Shown here: positions 44,734 to 53,830 of the stretch, piece after piece
Position numbering within the stretch: position 1 is the first letter of the stretch
How the letters are laid out: each line of letters opens with the position of its first letter
NCBI GenBank assembly: GCA_013824085.1
Contig: PNNF01000002.1
Location: 1-64,000 of the forward strand
Length of the DNA stretch: 64,000 bases
Source of the DNA: Chlorobiaceae bacterium
GTDB lineage: Bacteria > Bacteroidota > Ignavibacteria > Ignavibacteriales > Ignavibacteriaceae
Direction: 5' to 3'
Program-made: the position numbers and the translations under genes
The notes under the pieces: model-generated
What the model saw: the letters and a program-made list of their open reading frames with translations, nothing else
Told to the model about the DNA's origin: nothing
Databases searched by the model: none

Positions 44734-45717
44734 ATGAAGTTAAATATTTTTAATCTTGAACTATTAAAGAAATTAGCAACACAAGATAAATTAATTCTTA
44801 TCGCAAAAATTGTCATAACAATTTGCATGATAACTTATATTGCAATTAATGTAAGCTTTAAGGAAACTCTATCAATAATAAGCAATGCGAATCTATCATA
44901 TCTATTGATTGTTGTAGCGTTGACGTTTTTAAATTTATTTATTCAGTTTCAGAAGTGGAAATTTATTAGCAAAGTTTGTCTTTCTTATGAGAACGATACA
45001 ACGGTTGCTACATCTTTGTTTCAAGGATTTGCAGCAGGAATTTTTACACCGGGAAGAATTGGCGAATATGTTGGAAGAAGTTTAGCATTTAAAGAGAAGA
45101 CGCTTCTCGAAGTAATTACTGCAACGGTTATCGATAAAATGTTCAATCTTTTGATAATTACATTTTTTGGATCACTCTCCGCAATTTTGTTTATCAGCTA
45201 TTTCGCACATGTTTCATCTTTCGTTACAGTCAGTTTATTCATTCTTTTATTTTGTATCTACTACATTTTATTTCTATTGCTTTCTTCTCCAAAAATTTGG
45301 GAAGGATTCATTTTAAACTCTCTAAGAAAAGTAAAATATCTAAAAGATTTTATAGATAAATTAATTTTACTCAAGCGTTTGGACAGAACTAATTTAACAA
45401 AAATTTTTCTACTCTCATTTGTTTTTTATTTAACATTCGTAACTCAATTTGCTTTGTTGATGGCGGCTTACTCCAACTCAGTTGTCAATCTTTTAGATTT
45501 CACTTGGATTGGAAGCATCGTATTTTTTACTAATTCAGTTATACCATCAGTTACTCTTGGCGAGCTTGGAATTCGTGAATCTGCAGCTCTCTATTTTTCA
45601 CAGCGCTTCGGATATTTAGGTTCAATTGGATTTAATGCTGCTCTCTCAATATTTTTTTTCAATATTCTTGTTCCTGCAATCATCGGATTATTCCTCTTAA
45701 CAAAAAAAAATAAATGA
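44734..45717 (+). CDS. Lysylphosphatidylglycerol synthase/UPF0104 flippase-like membrane protein
   Basis: About 327 residues from the ATG at 44734; a TTG at 44719 overlapping the previous stop is also possible. Roughly eight transmembrane segments. The motif FTPGRIGEYVGRSLAF near residue 100 and the SVTLGELGIRESAALYF segment near 275 are typical of the LPG synthase membrane domain/UPF0104 family. Such proteins are proposed to flip lipids or lipid-linked sugars across the inner membrane. It overlaps the next gene by 4 bp. Confidence 0.85.
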   Translation: MKLNIFNLELLKKLATQDKLILIAKIVITICMITYIAINVSFKETLSIISNANLSYLLIVVALTFLNLFIQFQKWKFISKVCLSYENDTTVATSLFQGFAAGIFTPGRIGEYVGRSLAFKEKTLLEVITATVIDKMFNLLIITFFGSLSAILFISYFAHVSSFVTVSLFILLFCIYYILFLLLSSPKIWEGFILNSLRKVKYLKDFIDKLILLKRLDRTNLTKIFLLSFVFYLTFVTQFALLMAAYSNSVVNLLDFTWIGSIVFFTNSVIPSVTLGELGIRESAALYFSQRFGYLGSIGFNAALSIFFFNILVPAIIGLFLLTKKNK

Positions 45718-46853
45718 CTCAGATAATTTTTTACTTAATAATAATTTTACTTCTGTTTAACTATCTCTATTTCTTGTTATTGGTTTTAAAAGGGTTAAAA
45801 AAAATTCAAGCAGATAAGGAAAAAAATAGTTCGACTCCTTTTGTTTCAATTATTATTCCTTTTAGAAATGAAGAGAAAAATATTCTAATAAGTTTTGAAA
45901 GTATTAGAAAACAAAATTATCCTAAAGATAAATATGAAGTGATTTATGTTAATGATAACTCAACTGATTCTTCATTAACTATTTTGTTAAATAAAATTAA
46001 GAACGAAAAAATTTTTAAAGCGTTAACTGTTCCAAAGGATTACTCAGTAAATGCTCACAAGAAAAGGGCTTTACGATACGGCATTCAAAACTCAAGCGGA
46101 GAAATAATTTTAACTACTGATGCAGATTGTATTCAACATCCAAACTGGATTGCAACAATGGTTGCTAAATTAGATGAAGAAACAGCTTTTGTGTCAGGTC
46201 CTGTTGCGTTTATGAATAACGAAAATATTTTTTATAGATTACAAAAATTAGAATTTGCTGGACTCGTTTTAGTTGGAGCAGGACTGATTGGTGCAGATAA
46301 AGCTACCATCTGTAATGCAGCTAATCTTGCATATAAAAAGAATGTGTTTGATGAAGTTAATGGATATTCTGATTCTATGAATTTGAGTTCCGGAGATGAT
46401 GAATTCTTAATGCAAAAGATTCGTCACTTAACAAAATATAAAATTAAATTTTGTTGGGATGAGCAAGCACTTGTAATGACTGAAGCAAATGAAACATTGA
46501 ATAATCTTTATCAACAGCGAAAAAGATGGGCAAGCAAAGGAATGTTTTATAAAGATATGTTGCTGATATTAAAATTAATTTTTATCTACTTGTTCTACTT
46601 AACATTTCCTGCAAATATTATTCTGGGAATTTTTCTTTCGCCACTCTTTTTTTTACTCTTCTCCGTTCAACTAATTTTGAAATTCATTTATGAATATGCA
46701 GTTATGAAAAATGGTATTCCTTTGTTGTTAGATAATATTAAGTTCAAAGATTATTTTATAGCACAGATTTTTCACGTTCCATATATTATTATTGCAGGTT
46801 TCTCTGGTGCGTTTGGAAATTATGTTTGGAAAGATCGGAAAATAAAAAGATGA
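45714..46853 (+). CDS. Membrane glycosyltransferase, family 2
   Basis: A protein of 379 residues. One N-terminal transmembrane helix, then the GT-A domain: SIIIPFRNEEKNI near 45, VNDNSTDSS near 80, TTDADCIQHPNW near 135 (DxD-type), GDDEF near 227 and the QQRKRW motif near 264, followed by about three C-terminal transmembrane helices. The layout is that of processive or membrane GT2 enzymes. The start (ATGA overlap) couples it to the flippase-like gene. Confidence 0.9.
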   Translation: MTQIIFYLIIILLLFNYLYFLLLVLKGLKKIQADKEKNSSTPFVSIIIPFRNEEKNILISFESIRKQNYPKDKYEVIYVNDNSTDSSLTILLNKIKNEKIFKALTVPKDYSVNAHKKRALRYGIQNSSGEIILTTDADCIQHPNWIATMVAKLDEETAFVSGPVAFMNNENIFYRLQKLEFAGLVLVGAGLIGADKATICNAANLAYKKNVFDEVNGYSDSMNLSSGDDEFLMQKIRHLTKYKIKFCWDEQALVMTEANETLNNLYQQRKRWASKGMFYKDMLLILKLIFIYLFYLTFPANIILGIFLSPLFFLLFSVQLILKFIYEYAVMKNGIPLLLDNIKFKDYFIAQIFHVPYIIIAGFSGAFGNYVWKDRKIKR

Positions 46854-47491
46854 AATGGATTTATTCCCCACCTAATCTGATTAAAAAAATATTTTCTAAT
46901 TTTATTTGGGAATCTAAATCAGATAAAATATTATTGACATTTGATGATGGTCCCAATCCACAAACGACTGAATTGATTTTGAAATCGTTAAGAGATAGAA
47001 ATGTGAAAGGGCTGTTTTTTTGTGTCGGTGACAATGTGATGAAGTATGAATCTTTAACGAAAGAAATTCTTGATGAAGGCCACGAAATTGGAAATCATAC
47101 ATTCAATCATAAAAGTTTATTTTGTTTGCCGAAAAAAGAAGTGAATGAACAGATTCAAAAAGTTAATTTGGACTTTCAAAATAAATTTGGAAAAGAACTA
47201 AAATATTTTCGTCCACCGTTTGGCAAAATTGATTTGAATACAAATGCGATAGCAAAACAAAATTCATTGCAGACAGTGATGTGGACGCTCATAACGTATG
47301 ATTTTAAAAATGATTTTCATAAAGTTAAGTTCAGTGTAAATAATTTTTTAACAAAAAATACTATTGTTGTTTTGCACGATAATATTAAATGTAAATCGAT
47401 TATAGTTGATTCAATAAATTATGTGATTGATAATGCAGAAAAAAAAGATTACAAATTCGGAGATGCTAAAGAATGTCTTTCTATGAATTGA
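46850..47491 (+). CDS. Polysaccharide deacetylase (NodB family)
   Basis: A protein of 213 residues from the ATG at 46850 that overlaps the GT2 stop (ATGA). An upstream TTG at 46826 is less likely. NodB motifs: LTFDDGPNP (catalytic and metal Asp), GNHTFNHKS (metal His pair), FRPPFGK, and LHDN near the end. No signal peptide is visible, so it would act in the cytoplasm or at the inner face unless exported otherwise. It should remove N-acetyl groups from a sugar polymer or lipid-linked sugar. Its end overlaps the next GT2 by 19 bp. Confidence 0.9.
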   Translation: MKWIYSPPNLIKKIFSNFIWESKSDKILLTFDDGPNPQTTELILKSLRDRNVKGLFFCVGDNVMKYESLTKEILDEGHEIGNHTFNHKSLFCLPKKEVNEQIQKVNLDFQNKFGKELKYFRPPFGKIDLNTNAIAKQNSLQTVMWTLITYDFKNDFHKVKFSVNNFLTKNTIVVLHDNIKCKSIIVDSINYVIDNAEKKDYKFGDAKECLSMN

Positions 47492-48570
47492 TATTTTTAA
47501 TTGCAGTTTGTGGCTACTTCATCCAAACTATTATTTTCATGATTGGAATGCAAAAGAAATTCCCGAAAATAAAAGAAGAAAAAATTCCAACTGCAACAAT
47601 AATTGTCGCAGCAAGAAATGAAGAAGAAAATATTTTGAGATGTTTGCAATCTCTTGACGCATTAATTTATCCCGAAGGCAAACTTCAAATCATTATTGTA
47701 AATGATAAATCTACTGATCGAACTGACGAGATAATTGAAGAGTTTGTTTTGGGAAAACCAAAATTCAAAAAAATTACTACTTCAAAAGAGATCGGAAATC
47801 TTAAAGGTAAAACAAATGCGATTGCAAACGCAATTGAGCTTGCTACTGGCGAAATTATTTTAACTTCAGATGCAGATTGTGCAGTCTCACCAACTTGGGC
47901 TAAAACCATTGCGTCCTATTATCAGGAAGATGTTGCAATAGTAAATGGATTCACTTCACAAAAAGTATTAGGAAGTTTCAGCGGCATGCAAAACTTAGAT
48001 TTTATTTATTTGCTTTCTGTTGCTTCTGGTACGATAAATTTAAACAAGCCTCTAAGCTGCATCGGAAATAATATGTCATATAGAAAATCAGCTTACTTTG
48101 AAATCGGTGGCTATGAAAGTTTACCATTCAGTGTTACTGAAGATTTTAATCTTTTGTTCGCAATTCATAACTTAAAAAAATATAAAATTATTTTTCCATT
48201 CGATACTTCAGCGCTTGTTGAATCACTTGCTTGTCCAGATATTAAAAGTTTGTACAGACAAAAAAAACGTTGGGGAGTTGGTGGTTTAAAAAGTCCGCTC
48301 AGAAGTTACTTTGTAATGGCAAGTGCTTTCATCTCTCACTTAGCAATTATTTTGTTGCCATTTTTTTTTACTACAACTGCATTAACAATTTTATTGTTTA
48401 AATTATTTATTGATTTCTTCTTTTTATATAACGTTTTAAAACAATTGAATCTCGTAAATACTTTGAAACATTTTTTCTCATTTCAACTCTACTATATTTT
48501 GTATGTAGTCTTTCTTCCAATCGTAGTTTTGTTGAATCAAAAAGTCGTCTGGAAGGGAAGAGAGTATTAA
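47473..48570 (+). CDS. Membrane glycosyltransferase, family 2 (second)
   Basis: A protein of 365 residues. N-terminal transmembrane helix, GT-A domain with TIIVAARNEEENI near 42, VNDKSTDRT near 76, TSDADCAVSPTW near 133, TEDF near 222, and the RQKKRW motif near 258, then C-terminal hydrophobic helices. It is clearly a paralogue of the GT2 at 45.7 kb, with a similar order of motifs. Its last base is shared with the next gene (TAATG). Confidence 0.9.
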   Translation: MSFYELIFLIAVCGYFIQTIIFMIGMQKKFPKIKEEKIPTATIIVAARNEEENILRCLQSLDALIYPEGKLQIIIVNDKSTDRTDEIIEEFVLGKPKFKKITTSKEIGNLKGKTNAIANAIELATGEIILTSDADCAVSPTWAKTIASYYQEDVAIVNGFTSQKVLGSFSGMQNLDFIYLLSVASGTINLNKPLSCIGNNMSYRKSAYFEIGGYESLPFSVTEDFNLLFAIHNLKKYKIIFPFDTSALVESLACPDIKSLYRQKKRWGVGGLKSPLRSYFVMASAFISHLAIILLPFFFTTTALTILLFKLFIDFFFLYNVLKQLNLVNTLKHFFSFQLYYILYVVFLPIVVLLNQKVVWKGREY

Positions 48571-49565
48571 TGCTCTTACTCTGCAATTATTATTTGACAT
48601 ACAGATGCAACGCTTATTGTGAATTTTGTCACTTTGGTGATCATACAAATTTTAAACAAACTCCATTTGCAAAGCTCTCAGATTTTAAATCGAATGTGTC
48701 GCAAATTGCAAAACTTGGTGTAAAGTTTCTTGATTTAACAGGTGGCGAACCATTGTTACATAAGGACATTGTTGAGATGGTGACTTTTGCAAAAGATTTG
48801 AAGATGCAAACAAGCATCACTACAAATGGACTTCTTTATCCGAAATTCGCTAAGGGTTTAGCCGGCAAAGTCAATCTACTTCACTTCTCATTGGATTCTC
48901 CCGATGAAGAAGAGCATAATAAAATTCGCGGAGTAAAATGTTTTGGTGCAGTGTTATCAGGCTTAGAACTAGCTAAAAGTTTAGGCGAGTTCCCCGATAT
49001 TTTATTTACAGTTACAAATGATACTTATAAAAAATTACCAAAAATTTATGAACTCGCTTTAAGGATGGGACTCATATTAATTGTTAATCCTGTTTTTTCA
49101 TACTTTGGAAATCCCGGTTTAAACAATGATGCGTTAGACTTCATCGAAAATTTTGTTGAAGGGAAATCGAGCATTTACATAAATGACGCTTACATCAAAC
49201 TAAGAAGGAATGGCGGAAATCAAATAAGCAAACCAACTTGCAAAGCAGCTTCAAGAGTGATTGTGATTTCGCCTGAGAATGAAATAATTTTACCCTGCTA
49301 TCATTTTGCATCTGAAAAAATATTAATAGATAAACCGATTTCAGAAATTCGTAAATCAGAAAGACTAAAATATTTCAAAGCAAATGAAGGACGATTTGAT
49401 TTTTGTCAGGGTTGCACTGTTAATTGTTATTTCGAACCATCTTTCGCGTTTCCAACCAATGTTTATGGGCTTCTCAGTCTTAATTCAAAATTTAAGTATA
49501 GTTTTCAAAAATTAATTAAACAAAAATTTCAGAAAAAATTTTTTAAAGAAAAAAAAGAAAATTGA
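48570..49565 (+). CDS. Radical SAM/SPASM domain protein (second)
   Basis: A protein of 331 residues. Radical SAM motif CNAYCEFC near residue 13 in TYRCNAYCEFC, SAM-binding LDLTGGEPLLHKDI near 53, and SPASM-like cysteines at PTCKAAS, ILPCYHF and FCQGCTVNC. It differs from the first rSAM protein in length and in its N-terminus, so it is not a simple duplicate. It closes the glycan part of the operon, and the next start (TTGA) overlaps its stop. Confidence 0.9.
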   Translation: MLLLCNYYLTYRCNAYCEFCHFGDHTNFKQTPFAKLSDFKSNVSQIAKLGVKFLDLTGGEPLLHKDIVEMVTFAKDLKMQTSITTNGLLYPKFAKGLAGKVNLLHFSLDSPDEEEHNKIRGVKCFGAVLSGLELAKSLGEFPDILFTVTNDTYKKLPKIYELALRMGLILIVNPVFSYFGNPGLNNDALDFIENFVEGKSSIYINDAYIKLRRNGGNQISKPTCKAASRVIVISPENEIILPCYHFASEKILIDKPISEIRKSERLKYFKANEGRFDFCQGCTVNCYFEPSFAFPTNVYGLLSLNSKFKYSFQKLIKQKFQKKFFKEKKEN

Positions 49566-50386
49566 AAATATTATTATCATTAATTCTTCTTGTTGCATTT
49601 GTTAATGTAAGAGGACAAAAAATTGAATATTTCCCTGCGGAATTAAATCTGCAACCTTACATTGCAAATTTTCTTGAACCGAAAATTGGATTCCAATTTA
49701 CAGCAGGGAAGAATGATTTAAGATTAGACATCGGAACAAGTAGAGATATTTTACATTATGAAAATTCTGAAAAAGAAAAATTTTCTTTCGGAGCAGATTT
49801 TTTTACTTACTCGAGATTACGAAGTGAAAGCGATTTTCATTTCCCCGTTGATGCTATCGATTATTTATTCGGAATAAATTTTGGATACAAAAAAAAGATT
49901 TCAGATTTAGAGTTTGGTGCAAGATTCAGAATCAGTCACATCAGCACTCACTTCGTTGATGGACATTTCGATGGAGTCAAAAGAGAGTGGCGTTATGGAA
50001 GAGAGCCAATCGTTTATAGTCGCGAATTTTTTGAATTGATGCCTTATCTAAGATTCAAGAACACAAGATTCTACTTTGGGCTAACCTACATTTACAATAC
50101 TACTCCTGAATATTTTGGACGCGGTATCTATCAATTTGGTGGTGATAAATTTTTTCCAATCAACGCGATTAGTTTGATAACTCCATTCGTCTCTTATGAT
50201 TTTAAACTCACAAAGATTCATAAATTTACTGGAACAAATTCTTTCTCTGCAGGAATTAAATTTGGTTCACCAACTTCTTCAGGATTAAGCATTCTATTAA
50301 ATTATTTTGCGGGACAAAATGTTCACGGCCAATATTATGATTTAAAAGAAAAATTCACTTCAATCGGAATAAATCTGGATATCTAA
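49562..50386 (+). CDS. Outer-membrane protein, DUF1207-like
   Basis: A protein of 274 residues from a TTG start that overlaps the preceding stop. It has a signal peptide (MKILLSLILLVAFVNVRGQ) and then beta-barrel-like strands. The opening FPAELNLQPYIANFLEPKIG and the RISHISTHFVDGH segment resemble DUF1207 proteins. Function is unknown. Translation is coupled to the second radical SAM gene, and the site-2 protease begins on its last base. Role in export or anchoring of the glycan is only a guess. Confidence 0.75.
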   Translation: MKILLSLILLVAFVNVRGQKIEYFPAELNLQPYIANFLEPKIGFQFTAGKNDLRLDIGTSRDILHYENSEKEKFSFGADFFTYSRLRSESDFHFPVDAIDYLFGINFGYKKKISDLEFGARFRISHISTHFVDGHFDGVKREWRYGREPIVYSREFFELMPYLRFKNTRFYFGLTYIYNTTPEYFGRGIYQFGGDKFFPINAISLITPFVSYDFKLTKIHKFTGTNSFSAGIKFGSPTSSGLSILLNYFAGQNVHGQYYDLKEKFTSIGINLDI

Positions 50387-51387
50387 TGAATCAAGAAAAA
50401 CCAAATTTTTTTTCATCACCTAATTTTAATCCTGTCGAAAAGAAGGAAAAAATTTGGATAAATATTGTGTTGCTGATCTTAACATTCATCACAACCACAA
50501 TTGCTGGTGCTGAATGGATTCGTGGCTTTGGTACTCAATTTGAATTTTCTGAATTAGCAATTGGATTACCTTATTCAATCTCAATTTTATTTGTGCTCTC
50601 TTGTCATGAATTTGGACATTACTTCGCAGCAAGATATCATAAAGTGAAAGCAACACTTCCGTATTTTATTCCATTTCCATCTTTGTTAGGTTTCTTAAAT
50701 TTTGGAACACTCGGCGCAGTAATAAAAACTAAATCACCAATTAATAATCGCAGAGCTTTGTTGGACATTGGTGCTGCTGGTCCAATCGCTGGATTCATCG
50801 CATCAGTCGCAATTTTAATTTATGGATTTACTCATCTTCCTGGCAAAGAATATATTCTCGCAATACATCCTGAGTTTGATTCACCTGCTTATGGCGAAGG
50901 TGCTTTGCAACTTGAGTTTGGATACACTTTGCTCTATTTTATTTTTGAAAAAATATTTGCACAAGGCGCAGAATTTATTCCACCGATGAGTGAAATTTAT
51001 CATTATCCTTTTCTTTGCGTTGGCTGGTTCGGATTGTTCATCACGTCGATGAATATGATTCCCGTTGGTCAATTAGATGGCGGGCACATTACGTATGCAA
51101 TGTTTGGAGAAAAAAAACAATACTCGATTGCTTCTATTGCGATGTTAATTTTAATTGTGATTGGTGTGATTGGATTTTTATCGATGCTTCTAGAATTTAC
51201 ATTTTATTTTGGTTGGTCGGGTTGGTTGTTCTGGGCAGTGATCTTATACTTTATTATCAAGGTCAAGCACCCACCAGTTTATGATGAAACAGAAATAGAT
51301 TCGAGAAGAAGATTTGTTGGTTATCTTTGTTACGCAATTTTTATTTTATCCTTTTCACCAGCACCTTTTGTTCTTACGGTAGGATAA
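50386..51387 (+). CDS. Site-2 protease family (M50) membrane metalloprotease
   Basis: A protein of 333 residues with about six transmembrane segments. The zinc-binding HEFGH (HExxH) is in LSCHEFGHYFAARYH near residue 77, and the third ligand is in LDGGH near 230. The NPxx-like GxLxxxG regions of S2P are also present. It would cut a membrane protein within the bilayer, for example an anti-sigma factor or signal peptide remnant, but the substrate is unknown. It ends the overlapping operon; a 44-bp gap follows. Confidence 0.9.
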   Translation: MNQEKPNFFSSPNFNPVEKKEKIWINIVLLILTFITTTIAGAEWIRGFGTQFEFSELAIGLPYSISILFVLSCHEFGHYFAARYHKVKATLPYFIPFPSLLGFLNFGTLGAVIKTKSPINNRRALLDIGAAGPIAGFIASVAILIYGFTHLPGKEYILAIHPEFDSPAYGEGALQLEFGYTLLYFIFEKIFAQGAEFIPPMSEIYHYPFLCVGWFGLFITSMNMIPVGQLDGGHITYAMFGEKKQYSIASIAMLILIVIGVIGFLSMLLEFTFYFGWSGWLFWAVILYFIIKVKHPPVYDETEIDSRRRFVGYLCYAIFILSFSPAPFVLTVG

Positions 51388-51431
51388 ATTTTTTGACTTT
51401 GGTAGTAATTTTTAATATTTAATTTTAGTTA

Positions 51432-52229
51432 ATGAAAAAATATTTTATTCTTTTTTTAGGGCTATTAATTTTTGCCGGCTGTGAATCAAAGTTTGATAAC
51501 GTTGTTTCTGATAATGTAACTCCATTTCAAGTTAGACAATTATCAAATTTTACTGCATTCTCAATCACTCCAGTTGATTCTAATATCTTCATATCAATTT
51601 CATTTTCAAATTCAGTTGATATATTAAAAGTGTGGGCTGATGTTTATTCATCTCAACAAAAAAAAATAAATAATTCCCAGCTAGTATTATCTGATGATGG
51701 AAGTTCAGCAAGCGGTGACGTTACTGCCGGAGATAATACATTCTCTAATCGTTTTACTCTAAGTCAAAATCTTCCAAATGGCGATTACAGAATTGAATAT
51801 TTTGTTACTGACAAAAATTTACTGACGAGAAAAGTTGGTAGTCAACAATTTCTTTTTGATAATTCAAAATCAAATATTGCTCCGATAATCTCAAACTTAA
51901 TCGCTCCTGATTCACTTACTGTTAGAGACTCAAGTATTGCCTTTATAATGTCAGTTCAAGTTTTAGATTCAAATGGTTTAGCTGATGTAGAATCAGTTTG
52001 GTTCATTTCTACTCGTCCTGATGGAACAAGTTCTGGACATAGATTTAGTCTTTACGATAATGGAAATCTCAATGATAATGGTGATCGAATTGCTAATGAT
52101 GGAATTTTTTCTACAAAAATTTGGCTTGCTCCAGCTCATCAAAAGGGAAGATATCGATTTGATTTTCAGTCGAGAGATTTTGGTAAAAAATTAAGTAATA
52201 TAATTCAACATTTTGTGGTCGTTAAATAG
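51432..52229 (+). CDS. Lipoprotein with Ig-like domains
   Basis: A protein of 265 residues. Lipoprotein signal with lipobox FAGC (Cys17). Two beta-sandwich stretches follow, each containing a LSDDGSSASGDVTAGDNTFS- or LYDNGNLNDNGDRIANDGIF-type Asp/Gly loop, as in 'choice-of-anchor' or Ca-binding Ig-like repeats of surface proteins. No specific family is recognised. The final base is shared with the GTG start of the propeller protein, so they are coupled. Confidence 0.8.
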   Translation: MKKYFILFLGLLIFAGCESKFDNVVSDNVTPFQVRQLSNFTAFSITPVDSNIFISISFSNSVDILKVWADVYSSQQKKINNSQLVLSDDGSSASGDVTAGDNTFSNRFTLSQNLPNGDYRIEYFVTDKNLLTRKVGSQQFLFDNSKSNIAPIISNLIAPDSLTVRDSSIAFIMSVQVLDSNGLADVESVWFISTRPDGTSSGHRFSLYDNGNLNDNGDRIANDGIFSTKIWLAPAHQKGRYRFDFQSRDFGKKLSNIIQHFVVVK

Positions 52230-53830
52230 TGAAAATACTTTCGATAATTTTTGTCCTTCTTTTTATTCAACAAAGCTATTCGCAAAATTTTCCAAAAAGT
52301 TTTGAGATCGGAAACTCAATTCAAAATATTGATGCGAGTGAAAATCCTGTGAGCAATAGTATCAGCGATATGGTGATGATTGGCGATACGATTTATCTTG
52401 CAACATCTAGAGGATTATCGAAATCGATTGATAGAGGAAACAGTTGGATAAATTTTTATGGGACTGATGCATTTGGAACTGAAAGCATTTCAAGCATCGG
52501 TTATTACAATGGAATAATTTGGACAGCAACTGCACATTCGTTAAAAAAGGATAATCAATTTTTACCTGTTGGAAGTGGAATAAGATTTTCTACTGATGGC
52601 GGTGGTTCTTGGAAAGTTGTTCCTCAACCACTCGACAAAGATAACGATACCATTGTCGTTTATGGTATTAATCAACTTAGAGCTTTGCCTGTAACTGTCG
52701 CAGTGCAAAATATTATTTATGATATGAGCTTCACTCCGAATTACATTTGGATTTCAACATTTGCTGGTGGATTAAGAAAATCAAGAATTGACAGTTTAAT
52801 AATTAACCCAAATGCAAAATGGGAAAGAGTTGTTCTGCCTCCTGATAACTTAAATTCAATCAAGCCAACAGATACTTTGAGATTTGTTCTTCAACCAGTC
52901 GGCGGAAGATTTGGAAATGAAAGTCATTTAAATCATCGCGTTTTTTCAGTCCTTGCTTCAAATGATTCAACTCTGTGGGTGGGGACAGCCAATGGAATCA
53001 ATAGATCAACTGATGGTGGAGTGAGTTGGAGAAAATTAAATTATCAAAATCAAGATCAATCGATAAGCGGAAATTTTGTTGTGGCTCTGGATTATAATTC
53101 ATTCAACAACACGATTTGGGCAGCTACTTGGAAAGCTGAAGATCAAAATGAATTTACTGGAGTTAGTTATTCTGATAACAATGGTGAAACTTGGAAGCGA
53201 GTTTTGGCTGGTGAAAAAACTCATAATTTTGGAATCTTCAAAAATTTTGTAATTGCTTGCACGGACAATGGTCCATTCTTAAGCTCTGGATTTGGAAATC
53301 AATGGATTCTTCCCGCAACAATAATTGATTCAAGAACTAAACTCAGATTACGAACTACTACATTTTACGCAGCCGGAGTTCTTCCATCAAATGAACAAAT
53401 TTTTCTGGGCACAAATGATGGTTTAGTTGAAAATAAATTTATCGGAAGTAATTGGAGTGACAATTGGAAAATTTCTTTTGCCTCACAACCTGTTCAGCAG
53501 CAATCTGAAACTTACGCTTTTCCAAATCCATTTTCACCGAGACAGGAAGAAATAAAAATATTTTACAGCACTGGTGGAAACGAGAGAAATGTTACAATCC
53601 GAATTTTTGATTTTGGGATGAATCTTGTTCGCACAGTTGTTCAAAATGTTAAACGAGGAAATTTCACTCACCAAGTTACTTCGGCTGTCAATAGTGGTCA
53701 GAATGGTGTAATTGATTTTTGGGATGGTAAAGATGATGTTGGAATTTATGTTCCTAACGGTGTCTATTTTTATCGGGTCGAATTCGATAATGACGAATCT
53801 ATTTTTGGAAAAATTATGGTATTACAATAG
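52229..53830 (+). CDS. Secreted Asp-box beta-propeller protein with T9SS type A-like sorting domain
   Basis: A protein of 533 residues starting with GTG. It has a signal peptide (MKILSIIFVLLFIQQSYSQ). At least four BNR/Asp-box motifs (SIDRGNSW, STDGGGSW, STDGGVSW, SDNNGETW) indicate a sialidase-like or VPS10-like beta-propeller. The last 90 residues (AFPNPFSP ... VRIFD-like ... WDGKDDVGIYVPNGVYFYRV ... KIMVLQ) match the FlgD-like/T9SS type A sorting domain. So it is probably exported by the SprA translocon and attached or released at the surface. A catalytic role is not evident. Confidence 0.88.
   Translation: MKILSIIFVLLFIQQSYSQNFPKSFEIGNSIQNIDASENPVSNSISDMVMIGDTIYLATSRGLSKSIDRGNSWINFYGTDAFGTESISSIGYYNGIIWTATAHSLKKDNQFLPVGSGIRFSTDGGGSWKVVPQPLDKDNDTIVVYGINQLRALPVTVAVQNIIYDMSFTPNYIWISTFAGGLRKSRIDSLIINPNAKWERVVLPPDNLNSIKPTDTLRFVLQPVGGRFGNESHLNHRVFSVLASNDSTLWVGTANGINRSTDGGVSWRKLNYQNQDQSISGNFVVALDYNSFNNTIWAATWKAEDQNEFTGVSYSDNNGETWKRVLAGEKTHNFGIFKNFVIACTDNGPFLSSGFGNQWILPATIIDSRTKLRLRTTTFYAAGVLPSNEQIFLGTNDGLVENKFIGSNWSDNWKISFASQPVQQQSETYAFPNPFSPRQEEIKIFYSTGGNERNVTIRIFDFGMNLVRTVVQNVKRGNFTHQVTSAVNSGQNGVIDFWDGKDDVGIYVPNGVYFYRVEFDNDESIFGKIMVLQ

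Noticed and set aside
43713-49565. Radical SAM/SPASM genes as a RiPP (modified peptide) cluster
   Set aside because: No small precursor peptide gene, RRE-type domain or peptidase/exporter pair was seen; glycosyltransferase and deacetylase neighbours point to a glycan or lipid instead.
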